Positions 26,601-36,404 of a stretch of DNA of 64,000 nt are shown in pieces. This DNA is from Otis tarda (Eukaryota; Chordata; Aves; Otidiformes; Otididae): positions 97,934,190 through 97,998,189 of the forward strand of contig CM048553.1 in the NCBI GenBank assembly GCA_026413225.1. The letters are read 5' to 3'. The position numbers and the translations under genes were made by a program. The notes below the pieces were generated by a model that was not told the DNA's origin, made no database searches, and worked only from the letters and a program-made list of their open reading frames with translations. Within the stretch, counting starts at the first letter, position 1. Each line of letters starts with the position of its first letter.

Positions 26601-29600
26601 TTTAAATAGTTCTGCTTTGTTGTTCTTTAAAGGTTGCTGTCTTCTTCTGAATTTTGTAAGATGCATAGATTTGAGGGAGTTTATTAGACAGTTTGGAAGT
26701 AGACTGGAAATGTAGATTATGTCCATAAGACAACAGAGTTTCTTCACAGAGTAATTTCTTTGCCTAACTGATGCCCTAACCTTTGGAACTGCCTCTCTTC
26801 CCAGAGCTGTGACTCTTGTTACTGCCTCTTCTCTCCCTACTGCCATCACAGATGTTTTCTGCTGTGCCTGGCTAATGCTCACTCTGTCGCTGCAGAGGTC
26901 ACACTGTTCCTGTCAACCTAATTAGATCACATATTTTGTTACATCTTTTTAATTGCGACTGTGCTGTTTGCTGGTAATGAGTGGCATCCTAGACCATGCC
27001 ATAGTTGAGGACAGAGCACTAGTGATGATTCATGTGTGTGCTTAATGCACAGGTATATTTTTTTCTTCATAGTGTTAGGTGTCAAAACATGTTTTAAAAG
27101 CAAACTGCTTCTCTGATTTTTGACAATACTCCTATTCAAATAGTGTGAACATTAGAATGGAGAACACTACAAATCTGACAAACATTCTGAGGTTTCTTTA
27201 CTTATTTGTGGATAGAAAAGCTTCCCTGTGCTAGAGTGCTGGTTTTCTTGAATACCCTTCTCTCAGCAACTTAAATATTTGCCATAATTTTTAGTCCAAA
27301 GTTTGTGTTTACACACAAACCTAGTTTGACTTTGTGTTCCTTTCTTCTTTTACAACTGTGCCCTAAAACCAGCATTTCTTGAATTACGTCTCTAACGTGA
27401 AATATGGTCAAACTTAAATGCCAATTAGGAGTATCAGTTCCTTCAGTAACTTTTTGCTAAATCTTTCGATATGAGATCAGCCTTTCTAATACATAGGCAG
27501 AATTACAGTGTCTAATCTGGGTAGACATTCATAAGAGTCAGACTATTTAAAAATTTTGAGATGGAAAAAGAGAAATGGCATGAAAGCTAAACTAAGCAGG
27601 AAATTGCAGTAGGAACTTCAATAATAGCACTTTATTTTTGTTCAAACTCTTGAAGTGAGAGATGGAGACTGCACCTGGAACTTATTTCTGATGCTGTTCA
27701 CAATGAATAGTGCTTTTTTTTTTTTCCCCTCACTGCAGCCATTACTGAGCTTATTTTGCCCAAGTACTCTCGCTAATGAATAGCAGCTCTTCTCAGATTC
27801 TCAGACAAGGATCTCAGTCCTGCACTGTTATCATTCAACCACCTCCAGTGGCTCACACTTCTCCAAGTTATGACACCAATTTTGTACTTTCCATTCCCCT
27901 GCACTCCAGTGCAGTTTCTGAATGTGGACTGTGGCTTCCATGTCTGTTAGTTTTTGCTGTCTTTGCACAGTGACAGCACCAGCACATGAAATTAAAGCCA
28001 GGAACTGCTGCTCTCTATCTGCAAATTGATTTGAAACAGATCATGTGTTACTCTGTATAGGTGTTATGCAGTTGGCAAGCTCTGCCTTATCAGGTATTCC
28101 ACTCATCGTACACTGACTATTCTTCAACTTGAGCCAATTATTTGCCTTGCAGCCAGACTGATGTTTTGGATAGTTCATTACTATCATGAAGGAAACCCAT
28201 AGTAAGATCAAAGTCTCGGTATTTATTTCCAGCTGCTTCAGCAAAGTGACACAATAGTCAGCTACATCGTCGCACCAGCATTTACATGGATGGTGCCCTA
28301 GATCAACTTTCTACGAGCTAAATCAACCCTCCAGTCCCTGTTATATCAGTATCATCTTTGATTGAACAATCAGTGCAATAGTACTTGATTAAGACTGTTT
28401 AGTCCTAAGTATTACTGAGGATTTAGAAGGTAAAAGGAAAAGATGGTATTGCATGAGGAGTGGCGTTTGAGACTTGAGTTGGAGAGGACTTTTCCTTGAA
28501 ACTTTAGGGTGTCTGTAGGCACAGCCCCTGTTTGCACGTGCCATTTCAGGAGGACAGACAGATCAGAACAGGTTCTCAGCTTCTACTGAGAAGTTTGTCT
28601 GAACCCCTGGAACTCTCCTGCAAAGTCTACCTCTGAGTATAGAGCCACCTCTTACGAGTTGTTAGTAAAATTATTACAAATTCCTTTTATTTAAAAAATA
28701 TTATTTTTTTGTTTGAAACAGAAGCATAACGCAAATCTGAAAGCATTAAAGCCAGTCAAACTAGATACTGAGGTAAGATGCCATCATTTAGTTAAAAAAA
28801 GTTTTAAATTTTATTTTTCTTATCTGAAGAATGTATTTTAAAGTGTCATAAATATGGTTACCTTTTACAGGAACAGGCGAAAATTGCAAAACTTGGATTA
28901 GAATTGCACCTGCTCACATCCGATGTGGATTCTGAGACAGAGAAATGGGAGGATCAAGAGAATGAGATACTGCAACATGGACAAGGCATGTCAAGTATGG
29001 CCTACTCCATGTATTTATTTACCAGGTAATTACACTGTATGTTTTGGAGGGAAAAAGCGTATTACCAGTGTTTATAAGATGATTTAATTTTCAGAGTATA
29101 ATAATTGGGACATAGTCAGAAAGGAGCTTTAATTTCCACCCTTATGCTTCATAAATTCTTGTACATTTCTAAGCCGTTTAATACTAAAACTAGGGATTTT
29201 TAAAAGTGCTAGCATCTGTTTTGTTGCAGAACAGCTATTTAAATATCTCTTGGGTACAGAAAACATTTTAAGAAGCATGTTCATAAATACTTTTCAAATT
29301 AAGGGAATTAAAGCAAAGGTATAAAACTGTAAATTAGAGTTACTGATCTTTCCTGTACTGAAAGGTGGTGTTCTCAAACTTGCCCACGCAATGTCAGCTT
29401 TCTTATTTGAAGAATTTTGGGTTTTTTTAAAAATAAGAGTTGAGATTTTTCTTACTTAATAGTCCAATCATACTCAGTATGCCAGAGACAAGGATTTCTG
29501 TCCTTGTTCAGCTGATAACTGAACCATTGTAATTTCCCAACAGTGCTCTAGCCACTGAGGTGTTATTTTAAAGTGCAGTTCCTGTACTATGTTATTGTTG

Positions 29601-32600
29601 TGCATAGTATCGTCTAAAGGAGTGATATTTTATAGTTCAGTGGTGTGAATGGGGGTGAGTGAGAGAGGAGGATACTATAAATTGTGCAAATAGCAGGCAA
29701 AATAATCTGCAGTCTGTACATGGCATATATTCTGTTTTCATTATTTCCCACAGAGGAGAGGGACTTCTGAAAACTACTCAAGATTTATTTCATCAAGCAG
29801 AGGTAATATATTTTTAACGAAATAGGAGTTAGGAATTCTGAGTGAAGAACAAATTGGAACTTAACTCTCCGATTCCTTACACATAAGTACAGTGTACCAT
29901 GAGTTGACTGACAGCTGTAGATTTTAAGCAGCCTAACTCTGTTACGTGCTTTCTGAAAGCAAACATTTTGGCATTCTAGCCGTAGCTTAAGACAGCATTC
30001 ATTAAACTGAGAGATTCCAGTTAGGAGTAGGAATGGCAAACTGGCATTATGGCAAATATAGTGGACTTCTATGCATTAGTATTCATTGTGTCACTTTAGC
30101 TCAGTCCCTGAGAGTATTAATGGATACTCCATCCTAGCCTGAGTATTCTAACGGGGAGGAAAGAAGATGTAAAAATTTGAATAATAGAAACAAAAGACAA
30201 GGGGCCAAATGAAGGAATGTGGCATGATATTTCCAAGATACTTGCCTGTGTTTAACAGGAGACTGATTACCTGTGTCAGGACAATACACAAATATGGCAG
30301 GTGTCATCTACCCACAAAGCTCTTGTGAGCTGCTGCAGTGCAAAAAAGAATTGGAAGTCTGGGGTTTTTTATATGTAAAGGGAAAGCCTTTAAACTTTGT
30401 TTATCTGGGAGAATGGCCATTTGTAGTGTAGCTTGTTATTTCAGAAGTCACTGCAAATTTCTGACTTGTTCATTATAAAACTTATATAACAATCACAAAT
30501 ATTTTCTGCTACCTTTTTACTTTATAGTAAAGCATACTTTTACTTTATAGCACACTGTTTATTAAAACTACAAGCACAAAGAGCCTCATCTTTCATTGTG
30601 GTTCATTTTGTTACATTCTTTCTCTTTCAGATTTTTGCTACAGAGGGCACAAAGCTTGCTTCAGCTCTTCATGCCTTTTCTGATCAGGTGATGTATGACC
30701 TCTAAACCAGTCATTCTGCTTATGACATCACTGATAGTGCTTAAAAGCTGGTTGTGTTATCTTCTCGATTACCTTAATATTGGAGTCTTTAACACAAAGT
30801 GGTTTTGTCTTCCTGAAACACATTTCAGGTACACGATGATGACAAACCTTTGCTTCTGTTGGAGGCTGAAAAACTGATCTCTTTGTGCAAGCAGCTCCAG
30901 ATAACAGCTAAAGCTTCTGTTCAGGGTAAAAGTGCTACATTTACAAAGGTAAGGTACAAATTATATATACTCCTGAATGTAAGACCTAACTTGTTTAGAA
31001 ATATAGTAACTTACTAATTTATGCTCCTGTTAAAATATGAAAGTTTGTGACAGCTGAACTTTTTGAATTGACAGAGGACCATAAAAATTAATAAGTACAA
31101 AATTTTACTGTTGTGCAAGCATTTTTCTGCTGTGCAGTATGTCATCATTGCTGTTTTTTATGTAGAAGAGGAATTTATTTCAACTTGAAGTAGTTTTTAG
31201 CGCTTAATGTGTTTTCAGAAGCTGAAGTATAGACGAAGAAAAGCAAGAACTGTTCCTCTTGCTGAAAATGTTTTGTCTGTTGGGACATCCCTCACAGATA
31301 ACTGTACTACACATTTACTGCACTATCTTGTGTCAGGAAGGGATGTTCTTCAGCACGGGTGCTACTATTTTCTAGACTTCTCCTCCTACCCAGCCCCAGC
31401 AAGAGAAGGGCTTCAGTGAAGTTTATCCTGACCTGACCCCCTCATTCATGCTGAGAGTTTGATAGGAGGCAAAACACGGTACACTGGCACTCAGCATACA
31501 TGGAAGCCTGCCAGTGGACAGCTTGGATAGTATTAACTGTACAGATTTATAGGAATGTTTTCTTTAGGGAGCATGGATATCAGAGTTTTGTATAACTGGC
31601 CCAGTGGCTACAGACATATCACTGATATTCATGTTTTAAGGAACAGTTTAGAGTCTAAGAATCAGTAAAATAAGTCATAGGATTTTTTCCTTCCTTCCTA
31701 TTACTAAAAGTGCTGAAATTATAATTTCGGCTTTGGATTTCACTGTTAGTGAAAGAGTTCACAGAAATGTTTCCCAAGAAAAAGATGTTCCTGGACTGCG
31801 CTTACAAAAAAAAAAATTTAAAAAAAGGTGGAAGCTTCCGCTATTTTATATTGCTTTTAACTGATGATAACTTTTTGCAAAGAACTTCCATCAACATCTC
31901 CCTCAACTTATCCATGAAATAAAAAGAGAGGTACTGGATTTTTATCATGCTGCAACTGAGAATTTTCAGGCGAATGGTACCAGATGGAGTAATACTGTAT
32001 ATAATACCGTAATCCACTAGATTACAGTAATCATATTGTAATCCACTAGAACTTCATTCAGAGAAATATGAACTGTAATTAAGTGTACCTCATTAAGAAA
32101 GGACTTCAGTGATACAAATTACCTTCATTAATATTTTTGTTTCTACCACTGTAATAATTACTGTTTTTCTGTTGTTATTGATGCTTAACATAAGCATAAA
32201 CGTAACACATTCCAAACCCCAAAGATTCTATTACTGAGATACGTGCTTGCTTCTCAGTAGGTAGAGAATCTACTCTAGACTGCCCAGAGTTTATTCTGAT
32301 ATTATTTGTATTTGTTGTAAGCAAATATGTATACAGCTGCCACAAAAGTTTCAGCATTGTTACCACAGTAAGTAGATCTGCAAACTTTAGTGGGGAATAG
32401 AGGTCAGTCTTTTGGAAGAAGTTTGAAGTATCCCTGAGCAGCAGTATGATCCATGTGAGCAATTCCATGTCTGTGCATCTGGATGTTTTTCCTCCAGTGA
32501 GCTTTGGAAAAGATGTTTCAATTTTACAGCAGGGACTGAAACTGTCTAGACCATCAAAACCAAACTGAGCACCTCAGGGCTACTGCTTGGTTTGTTTTAC

Positions 32601-35204
32601 ACTCTAAACTGAATGGGAATTCCAGCTGGTTCATACAGAGTGGTGGATCACTACATAGTGATCATAGGTAATCCAGTTAATGTTTATCCAGGGCCCAGAC
32701 TTGTGACCCATCTAGCACTCAGTACTTGAGCATAAACTCAAATGCTTTAATATGTAGCTAACTTTTAGTGTAACTTCTATCAAGGTAAGGCTTATAGGAT
32801 GCATGGTTTTCTAAATCATGCTGAGAGGACATAAAACAAAAAGGAAAAACCTGAAGAATTGTGATGAATCATATTTAGATGGTAAAAGCTCCTTTCCAAG
32901 ACACTTCTATTACTATTTAACATTACATTATTATTAGTACCTTCTCCTGGGATGTGTGTCATTCCCTTCTGCTTCCTAGCTGAAGTCTTGGGTTAACAGA
33001 AGGGATGGTGTTGCTTTACACGTATTATATAGAGAGATTCAAAAAAGCTAGGCAAACCCTTTTGATTAGAAGGGATTTATTAAGGAAAGATACTACCTAT
33101 TCAAGCTTGAAATAGATTATCATCTCATATATTAATCAGTTGCCTAATAAAAGTAATCAGTGGTCCTATTCTACTCTTAATTGTCTTGTTCAGGTTGATG
33201 CATGCATTCTGAAAACAAGGGATGTGATGACTCTGTTATGCCAACTTCTTCCACTTTGCTGCAAATTACTGAGAAAGGCAAGTACTTGATTCATCTGCAG
33301 TATTTTTTTGCCTCAGTCTTCACTGATAAGGGCTCTTGTCTCCCCACCCAAGCTGTGGAAGGCACAGGCAGGGACTGCAAGGATGAAGAACCGCCCACGG
33401 TGCTCGAAGAGCAGGTTCGGGATCATCTAAGGAACTTGAAGGTGCACAAGTCCATGGGGCCTGATGAGATCCATCCACGCGTCCTGAGGGAACTGGCGGA
33501 TGAAGTTGCCAAGCCACTGGCCATCATATTTGAGAAATTGTGGCGGTCTGGTGAGGTCCCCGATGACTGGAAGAGAGGGAACATAACCCCCATTTTTAAA
33601 AAGGGGAATAAGGAAGACCTGGGCAACTACAGGCTGGTCAGCCTCACCTCTGTGCCTGGCAAGGTCATGGAGCAGATTCTCCTGGAAACCATGCTAAGGC
33701 ACATGGAGAGCAAGGAGGTGGTTGGTGACAGCCAACATGGCTTCACCAAGGGCAGATCATGCCTGACCAATTTGGTGGCCTTTTATGACGGGGTAACAGC
33801 ATCGGTGGACAAGGGACGAGCAACGGATATCATCTGCCTGGACTTGTGCAAGGCATTTGACACTGTCCCACATGACATCCTTCTCTCTAAACTAGAGAGG
33901 CATGGGTTCGATGGATGGACCACTCGGTGGATAAGGAGTTGGCTGGATGGCCACACTCAGAGAGTGGTGGTCAATATCCAAGTGGAGACCGGTCACCAGT
34001 GGCGTCCCTCAGGGGTCCGTGTTGGGCCCGGCCCTGTTCAACATCTTTGTCGGCGACATGGACAGTGGGGTAGAGTGCACCCTCAGCAAGTTCGCCGATG
34101 ACACCAAGTTGTGTGGTGCCGTCGACTCGCTGGAAGGGAGGGATGCCATTCAGAGGGACCTGGACAGGCTGGAGAGGTGGGCCCGTGCCAACCTCATTAA
34201 GTTCAACCAGGCCAAGTGCAAGGTCCTGCCCCTGGGTCGTGGCAATCCCAGGCACAAATACAGGCTGGGCAGAGAATGGATTGAGAGCAGCCCTGAGGAG
34301 AAAGACTTGGGAGTGCTGGTAGACGAGAGGCTCAACATGAGTGGGCAATGCGCCCTTGTGGCCCAGAAGGCCAACCGCATCCTGGGCCGCATCAAGAGGA
34401 GCGTGGCCAGCAGGTCGAGGGAGGTGATTCTGCCCCTCTACTCTGCCCTGGTGAGACCCCACCTGGAGTACTGCGTCCAGTTCTGGAGTCCCCAACATAA
34501 GAAGGACATGGACCAGTTGGAAAGGGTCCAGAGGAGGGCCACAAAGATGATCAGAGGGCTGGAGCATCTCTCCTACGAGGACAGGCTGAGAGAGTTGGGG
34601 CTGTTCAGCCTGGAGAAGAGGAGGCTCCGGGGAGACCTGATAGCAGTCTTCCAATACCTCAAGGGGGCCTACAGGAAAGATGGGGAGAAGCTGTTCAGTA
34701 GGGCCTGTTGTGATAGGACAAGGGGTAATGGGTTTAAATTAGAAGGAGGTAGGTTTAGATTAGATATTAGAAAGAAATTTTTTACAATGAGAGTTGTAGA
34801 GCACTGGAACAGGTTGCCCAGAGAGGTGGTGGATGCCCCATCCCTGGAAATGTTCAAGGCCAGGCTGGATGAGGCTCTGAGCATGCTTCTTGCAGGGGGG
34901 TTGGACTAGATGACCTTTGAAGGTCCCTTCTAACTCTAACCATTCTATTCTAAAAGATGTGGGGGGGTGGGTGTGTGTGTTTGTTTTGTTTTTGGTTGTT
35001 TTTAAGAAATCTTTTTTTTTTTTTTTTTTTTTTAATATGCAGAATAAAGCAGGAAATGGCTATCTTAAACCTGCTCCACCATGGAGAGAAGAGAGACTAC
35101 GAACTGCTACAAATGCCCACACTCCAGAAAGGAGAGCCGAGACCTTTGGCATCAAGTCTTTAGAAAATCATGTAACAAACATGACATTTTTAGAGAGCAA
35201 GTAA
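1176..35204 (+). CDS. CTNNAL1: alpha-catulin (CTNNAL1), 3' part, 17 coding exons
   Basis: Alpha-catulin belongs to the vinculin/alpha-catenin family. It is known as a cytoplasmic scaffold linking Rho signalling (Lbc RhoGEF), NF-kB and dystrobrevin complexes to the cytoskeleton. Coding exons: 1176-1363, 5565-5684, 7638-7727, 8051-8221, 9255-9455, 13492-13578, 17040-17198, 18816-18908, 19206-19356, 25402-25439, 28722-28772, 28871-29025, 29754-29802, 30631-30687, 30829-30948, 33194-33277 and probably 35043-35204. All junction phases agree, giving about 658 residues that match the human protein from about residue 111 as I recall it. Helical-bundle segments such as [17 protein letters not shown] and [13 protein letters not shown] are almost unchanged. 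The first exons are missing on the left. The last intron has a GC donor and is filled by a CR1 LINE. The C-terminal tail differs from mammals. No disabling change is seen in the exons. Confidence 0.95.
5565..5684 (+). CDS. CTNNAL1: CTNNAL1 exon: [10 protein letters not shown]...TGDRQN
   Basis: This exon is 120 nt, phase 0 at both ends, with acceptor cttgcag and donor AAT|gtaagt. Its 40 residues include [20 protein letters not shown], a highly conserved alpha-catulin helix. Confidence 0.95.
7638..7727 (+). CDS. CTNNAL1: CTNNAL1 exon: [10 protein letters not shown]...LLTASK
   Basis: This exon is 90 nt, phase 0/0, with acceptor gtgtag and donor AAG|gtgagc. It encodes a charged linker ([12 protein letters not shown]) followed by the conserved helix [15 protein letters not shown]. 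Confidence 0.95.
8051..8221 (+). CDS. CTNNAL1: CTNNAL1 exon: [10 protein letters not shown]...SGIKEFK
   Basis: This exon is 171 nt (57 codons), phase 0/0, with acceptor ctttaaaaag and donor AAG|gtaaga. It matches human alpha-catulin through VIEIVTD and GIKEFK. The acceptor has a purine-rich end, but frame and homology fix the boundary. Confidence 0.93.
9255..9455 (+). CDS. CTNNAL1: CTNNAL1 exon: [12 protein letters not shown]...VSVWMQA
   Basis: This exon is 201 nt (67 codons), phase 0/0, with acceptor tttttcag and donor GCT|gtaaga. It contains [14 protein letters not shown] and [14 protein letters not shown], strongly conserved in the middle vinculin-family domain. Confidence 0.95.
9905..9958 (+). 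repeat. T/G-rich tract ending in poly-T
   Basis: The tract has runs of seven to eight T separated by G, then about 18 T, immediately left of the minus-strand CR1 copy. Read on the minus strand it is an A-rich tail after the CR1 3' end. Confidence 0.85.
9959..10985 (-). mobile_element. CR1 LINE, 5'-truncated, minus strand
   Basis: This is a CR1 non-LTR retrotransposon copy in the intron after the 9255-9455 exon. On the minus strand it shows the second half of ORF2: [20 protein letters not shown] (RT), SKFAEDAKL in place of the usual FADD motif, LQRDLDRL, then [15 protein letters not shown] and [20 protein letters not shown] near the C-terminus. The 3' end, at the left, reads as the CR1-like ATTCTATTATATTCT. 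The reading frame is broken several times and the 5' half is missing, so it is not autonomous. Confidence 0.93.
10980..11055. repeat. 28-bp direct repeats flanking a 22-bp perfect palindrome
   Basis: Copies at 10980-11007 and 11028-11055 (ccagcttct..taatg) differ at a few positions and lie 48 bp apart. A perfect 22-bp inverted repeat, centred on gaatgcattc, occupies 11001-11022. It sits at the truncated 5' end of the minus-strand CR1. Confidence 0.8.
12765..12812 (+). repeat. poly-T tract, 48 nt
   Basis: This is an uninterrupted run of about 48 T in the CTNNAL1 intron between exons 9255-9455 and 13492-13578. It is the longest homopolymer in the window. Its length is likely to vary between individuals or by sequencing error. 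Confidence 0.9.
13492..13578 (+). CDS. CTNNAL1: CTNNAL1 exon: [12 protein letters not shown]...NELKRE
   Basis: This exon is 87 nt (29 codons), phase 0/0, with acceptor ggcttgtag and donor GAG|gtaagt. It corresponds to human QSKKTKSIAEELELSILKI, one of the less conserved parts of the protein. Confidence 0.92.
17040..17198 (+). CDS. CTNNAL1: CTNNAL1 exon: [11 protein letters not shown]...SEQKEQLVE
   Basis: This exon is 159 nt (53 codons), phase 0/0, with acceptor ctactcaag and donor GAG|gtgagt. It contains [16 protein letters not shown] and [12 protein letters not shown], matching the human protein over the whole exon. Confidence 0.95.
18816..18908 (+). CDS. CTNNAL1: CTNNAL1 exon: [12 protein letters not shown]...FQVTGPQ
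   Basis: This exon is 93 nt (31 codons), phase 0/0, with acceptor atattcag and donor CAG|gtgtgt. It matches human [20 protein letters not shown]; the leading Met is internal and is not a start. Confidence 0.95.
19206..19356 (+). CDS. CTNNAL1: CTNNAL1 exon: [12 protein letters not shown]...VFEGRR
   Basis: This exon is 151 nt with acceptor ctgtccag and donor AGAG|gtaaga, ending after the first base of a Gly codon. It contains [20 protein letters not shown] and [13 protein letters not shown], nearly identical to human. Confidence 0.95.
21951..22394 (-). mobile_element. CR1 LINE 3' fragment, minus strand
   Basis: This is about 440 bp of the CR1 3' end in the 6-kb intron after exon 19206-19356. 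The left edge (gatagaatcatagaatgg) is the reverse complement of the CR1 terminal ATTCTATG-type repeat, followed by the usual 3' UTR (gaccttcaaaggtcgtctag) and the ORF2 C-terminus. It is heavily 5'-truncated, and the clean tail suggests a fairly young copy. Confidence 0.93.
23525..23642 (+). repeat. G/T-rich low-complexity tract
   Basis: Runs of T are interrupted by single or double G (GTTT and GTTTT units). The tract opens long spurious reading frames on both strands. No coding signal is seen. Confidence 0.8.
25402..25439 (+). CDS. CTNNAL1: CTNNAL1 small exon: [12 protein letters not shown]
   Basis: This 38-nt exon has acceptor cttcatag and donor GGG|gtaagt. It completes the split Gly codon and encodes 12 residues matching human GEKYGYLSLPKPM. 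It is 6 kb from the previous exon and 3.3 kb from the next, and was identified by phase and homology. Confidence 0.9.
28722..28772 (+). CDS. CTNNAL1: CTNNAL1 exon: [17 protein letters not shown]
   Basis: This exon is 51 nt (17 codons), phase 0/0, with acceptor gaaacag and donor GAG|gtaaga. It matches human NNANLKSLKPDKPDSE. Confidence 0.93.
28871..29025 (+). CDS. CTNNAL1: CTNNAL1 exon: [12 protein letters not shown]...SMYLFT
   Basis: This exon is 155 nt with acceptor ttttacag and donor ACCAG|gtaatt, ending two bases into an Arg codon. It contains [20 protein letters not shown] and AYSMYLFTR, the strongly conserved C-terminal alpha-catenin-type bundle. Confidence 0.95.
29754..29802 (+). CDS. 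CTNNAL1: CTNNAL1 exon: [16 protein letters not shown]
   Basis: This exon is 49 nt with acceptor tcccacag and donor GAG|gtaata. It completes Arg and adds 16 residues matching human GEGPLKTSQDLIHQLE. Confidence 0.94.
30631..30687 (+). CDS. CTNNAL1: CTNNAL1 exon: [19 protein letters not shown]
   Basis: This exon is 57 nt (19 codons), phase 0/0, with acceptor ctctttcag and donor CAG|gtgatg. It matches human VFAAEGLKLTSSVQAFSKQ. Confidence 0.94.
30829..30948 (+). CDS. CTNNAL1: CTNNAL1 exon: [14 protein letters not shown]...SATFTK
   Basis: This exon is 120 nt (40 codons), phase 0/0, with acceptor catttcag and donor AAG|gtaagg. It matches human LKDDDKLMLLLEINKLIPLC. It is only 141 bp from the previous exon. 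Confidence 0.94.
33194..33277 (+). CDS. CTNNAL1: CTNNAL1 penultimate exon with GC donor
   Basis: This exon is 84 nt (28 codons), phase 0, with acceptor cttgttcag. It encodes [20 protein letters not shown] and then LCCKLLRK, matching human VDKCITKTRSMMALLVQLLS and KLLKK. There is no GT at the end; the exon finishes GAGAAAG|GCAAGT, the strong consensus of GC-AG introns. Reading on without splicing gives only KAST and a stop. Confidence 0.88.
33285..34955 (+). mobile_element. CR1 LINE, 5'-truncated, near-open reverse transcriptase
   Basis: This CR1 non-LTR retrotransposon in the last CTNNAL1 intron holds the end of the endonuclease-RT linker, the whole RT domain and the C-terminal region of ORF2. 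Visible landmarks are [82 protein letters not shown] and SKFADDTKL (catalytic FADD), then [19 protein letters not shown]-like and [15 protein letters not shown]. The frame is open for about 1.6 kb except for one frameshift near 33975-33990. The stop at 34907-34909 is followed by the CR1 3' UTR and a short ATTCTATTCT tail. Lacking ORF1 and the endonuclease, it cannot move by itself. Confidence 0.95.
34958..35036 (+). repeat. G-run, GT repeat and poly-T after CR1
   Basis: Seven G, a short (GT)n, then a T-run of more than 20 nt lie between the CR1 tail and the last CTNNAL1 acceptor. The T-run doubles as the polypyrimidine tract. Confidence 0.85.
35043..35204 (+). CDS. CTNNAL1: CTNNAL1 probable last coding exon, divergent C-terminus
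   Basis: A long T tract and taatatgcag precede an open frame in the required phase 0: [20 protein letters not shown], then a basic stretch, ending TFLESK with TAA at 35202-35204. Only the start resembles human CTNNAL1 (AGNGYL against ENNGWV); the 53-residue tail is longer than the about 20 residues after KLLKK in human and otherwise unlike it. The exon call rests on position, phase, acceptor quality and this short similarity. Confidence 0.6.
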   Translation, partial: NKAGNGYLKPAPPWREERLRTATNAHTPERRAETFGIKSLENHVTNMTFLESK

Positions 35205-36404
35205 TTATAGCACTTAGAAATGCAGGAACTCCCATTTGAAAATAACACTTGCTGAATTTTCAATATTGCTTTCATTTGTGGAAAGTCAAAGCAGGTTAAT
35301 CTGAATTAAAACTGTTGACCTTTGTCACATCTAATAGATGTCCCATTACTTAGCGATTACAACACCAACTAGTGTAATCGTTATGAATTTTTATAATGTG
35401 AATGCCTTTCCTATGCTCACTGTTGAGACTGGTTTTGTAATTAATGCTTATGAATGTCTTAATGGATGTTTCAACCCAAAGATGCTGCTAATAGACATTT
35501 TCTACAAAGAACCTTGTGCTGCAGATGCTCTATGTAATGCTACTGTTGAAGTGTGGAAACTCATCTCTGGCCTATTCCAGTCTATGTACTTGATAAAGCA
35601 GAATCAGGAATACAGCCTGAAAGGCTGGTGCCTAAAGCACTGATATGTTTGTTCTCTTAGTTATGAGTTATACTTGCCATGAAGTAGTTTTAGGAAAAGA
35701 AAACCCTCTTTCAGTAGCTGCACTACTGAATTTTAATCTTGTTGACATGATTCATATTTCCAAAAGTGTCTTTCTAAGTGATTAATGCTCTTGACTCAAA
35801 ACCTTTTTCTTTTACTCTCTTTATTTGTAGATGGCAGCTGTTGCTTCCTTTTTTAGTAAAACTTACTGAGCAGAATTTGAGCTGCATGTAGAACCACTGT
35901 AGACTTTACATTATACCAATTAACATTTAAGAAAATAGATACTGATTTTGACAAACTTCTGTACAAAGGGCATTATTTGACTTCAGGATGCCATGAAAAT
36001 ACATCTTTTCAGGTTTATCTGCTCTTTGTACATAGGCTTTTGTTGCATTTTTATTTCAATTCACCTTTGTCAAACTCCGTATTGTGTTAGTGACAGCTAA
36101 ATGACATGATTTTTCTCTATGTGTTATGCTTGCACTGAGCAGAAGGAAAGCTGCCTGTGGAACATAAATACTCTACAACAGATCATTCTGTGCTTATTTA
36201 AAGACTTGCAGTGCTAGAATTGAGATAAAAATAGAAACCAAATTTTAACAGACAAACTATTTGAACTGGTTTATTCTTGTATGAAACAAGTGTTTAAGTT
36301 CCACTTTTAAAAACAGGCACTAAGCCTTGCGATACCATGAAAGTTACAGTGTACAAAAGTAGCTCACTTAGTATCAAACACAGATGATACCTGTATAATT
36401 CATT
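35205..36404. other. Convergent 3' ends of CTNNAL1 and ABITRAM
   Basis: Only 1.2 kb separates the two stop codons, so the 3' UTRs probably abut or overlap. On the plus strand the nearest poly(A)-signal-like hexamer is ATTAAA at 35305-35310; no AATAAA follows before the ABITRAM exons. A chance open frame at 35338-35643 shows no recognisable protein. Confidence 0.6.
36270..36275 (-). terminator. ABITRAM: Candidate poly(A) signal of ABITRAM
   Basis: AATAAA on the minus strand (tttatt on plus) lies 130 nt after the ABITRAM stop. It is the first such hexamer downstream. Its use is inferred. Confidence 0.5.

Noticed and set aside
33278-33292. CTNNAL1 ending by read-through after exon 33194-33277 (KAST and stop)
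   Set aside because: A perfect GC-AG donor consensus sits at the exon end and an in-phase downstream exon with a good acceptor exists; kept only as an alternative.
33202-34909. Two long open frames (299 and 320 codons) as host genes
   Set aside because: Both are CR1 ORF2 reverse transcriptase separated by one frameshift; the first also runs out of frame through a CTNNAL1 exon.
35338-35643. 101-codon open frame after CTNNAL1
   Set aside because: No family resemblance and no splice context; probably chance within the 3' UTR.
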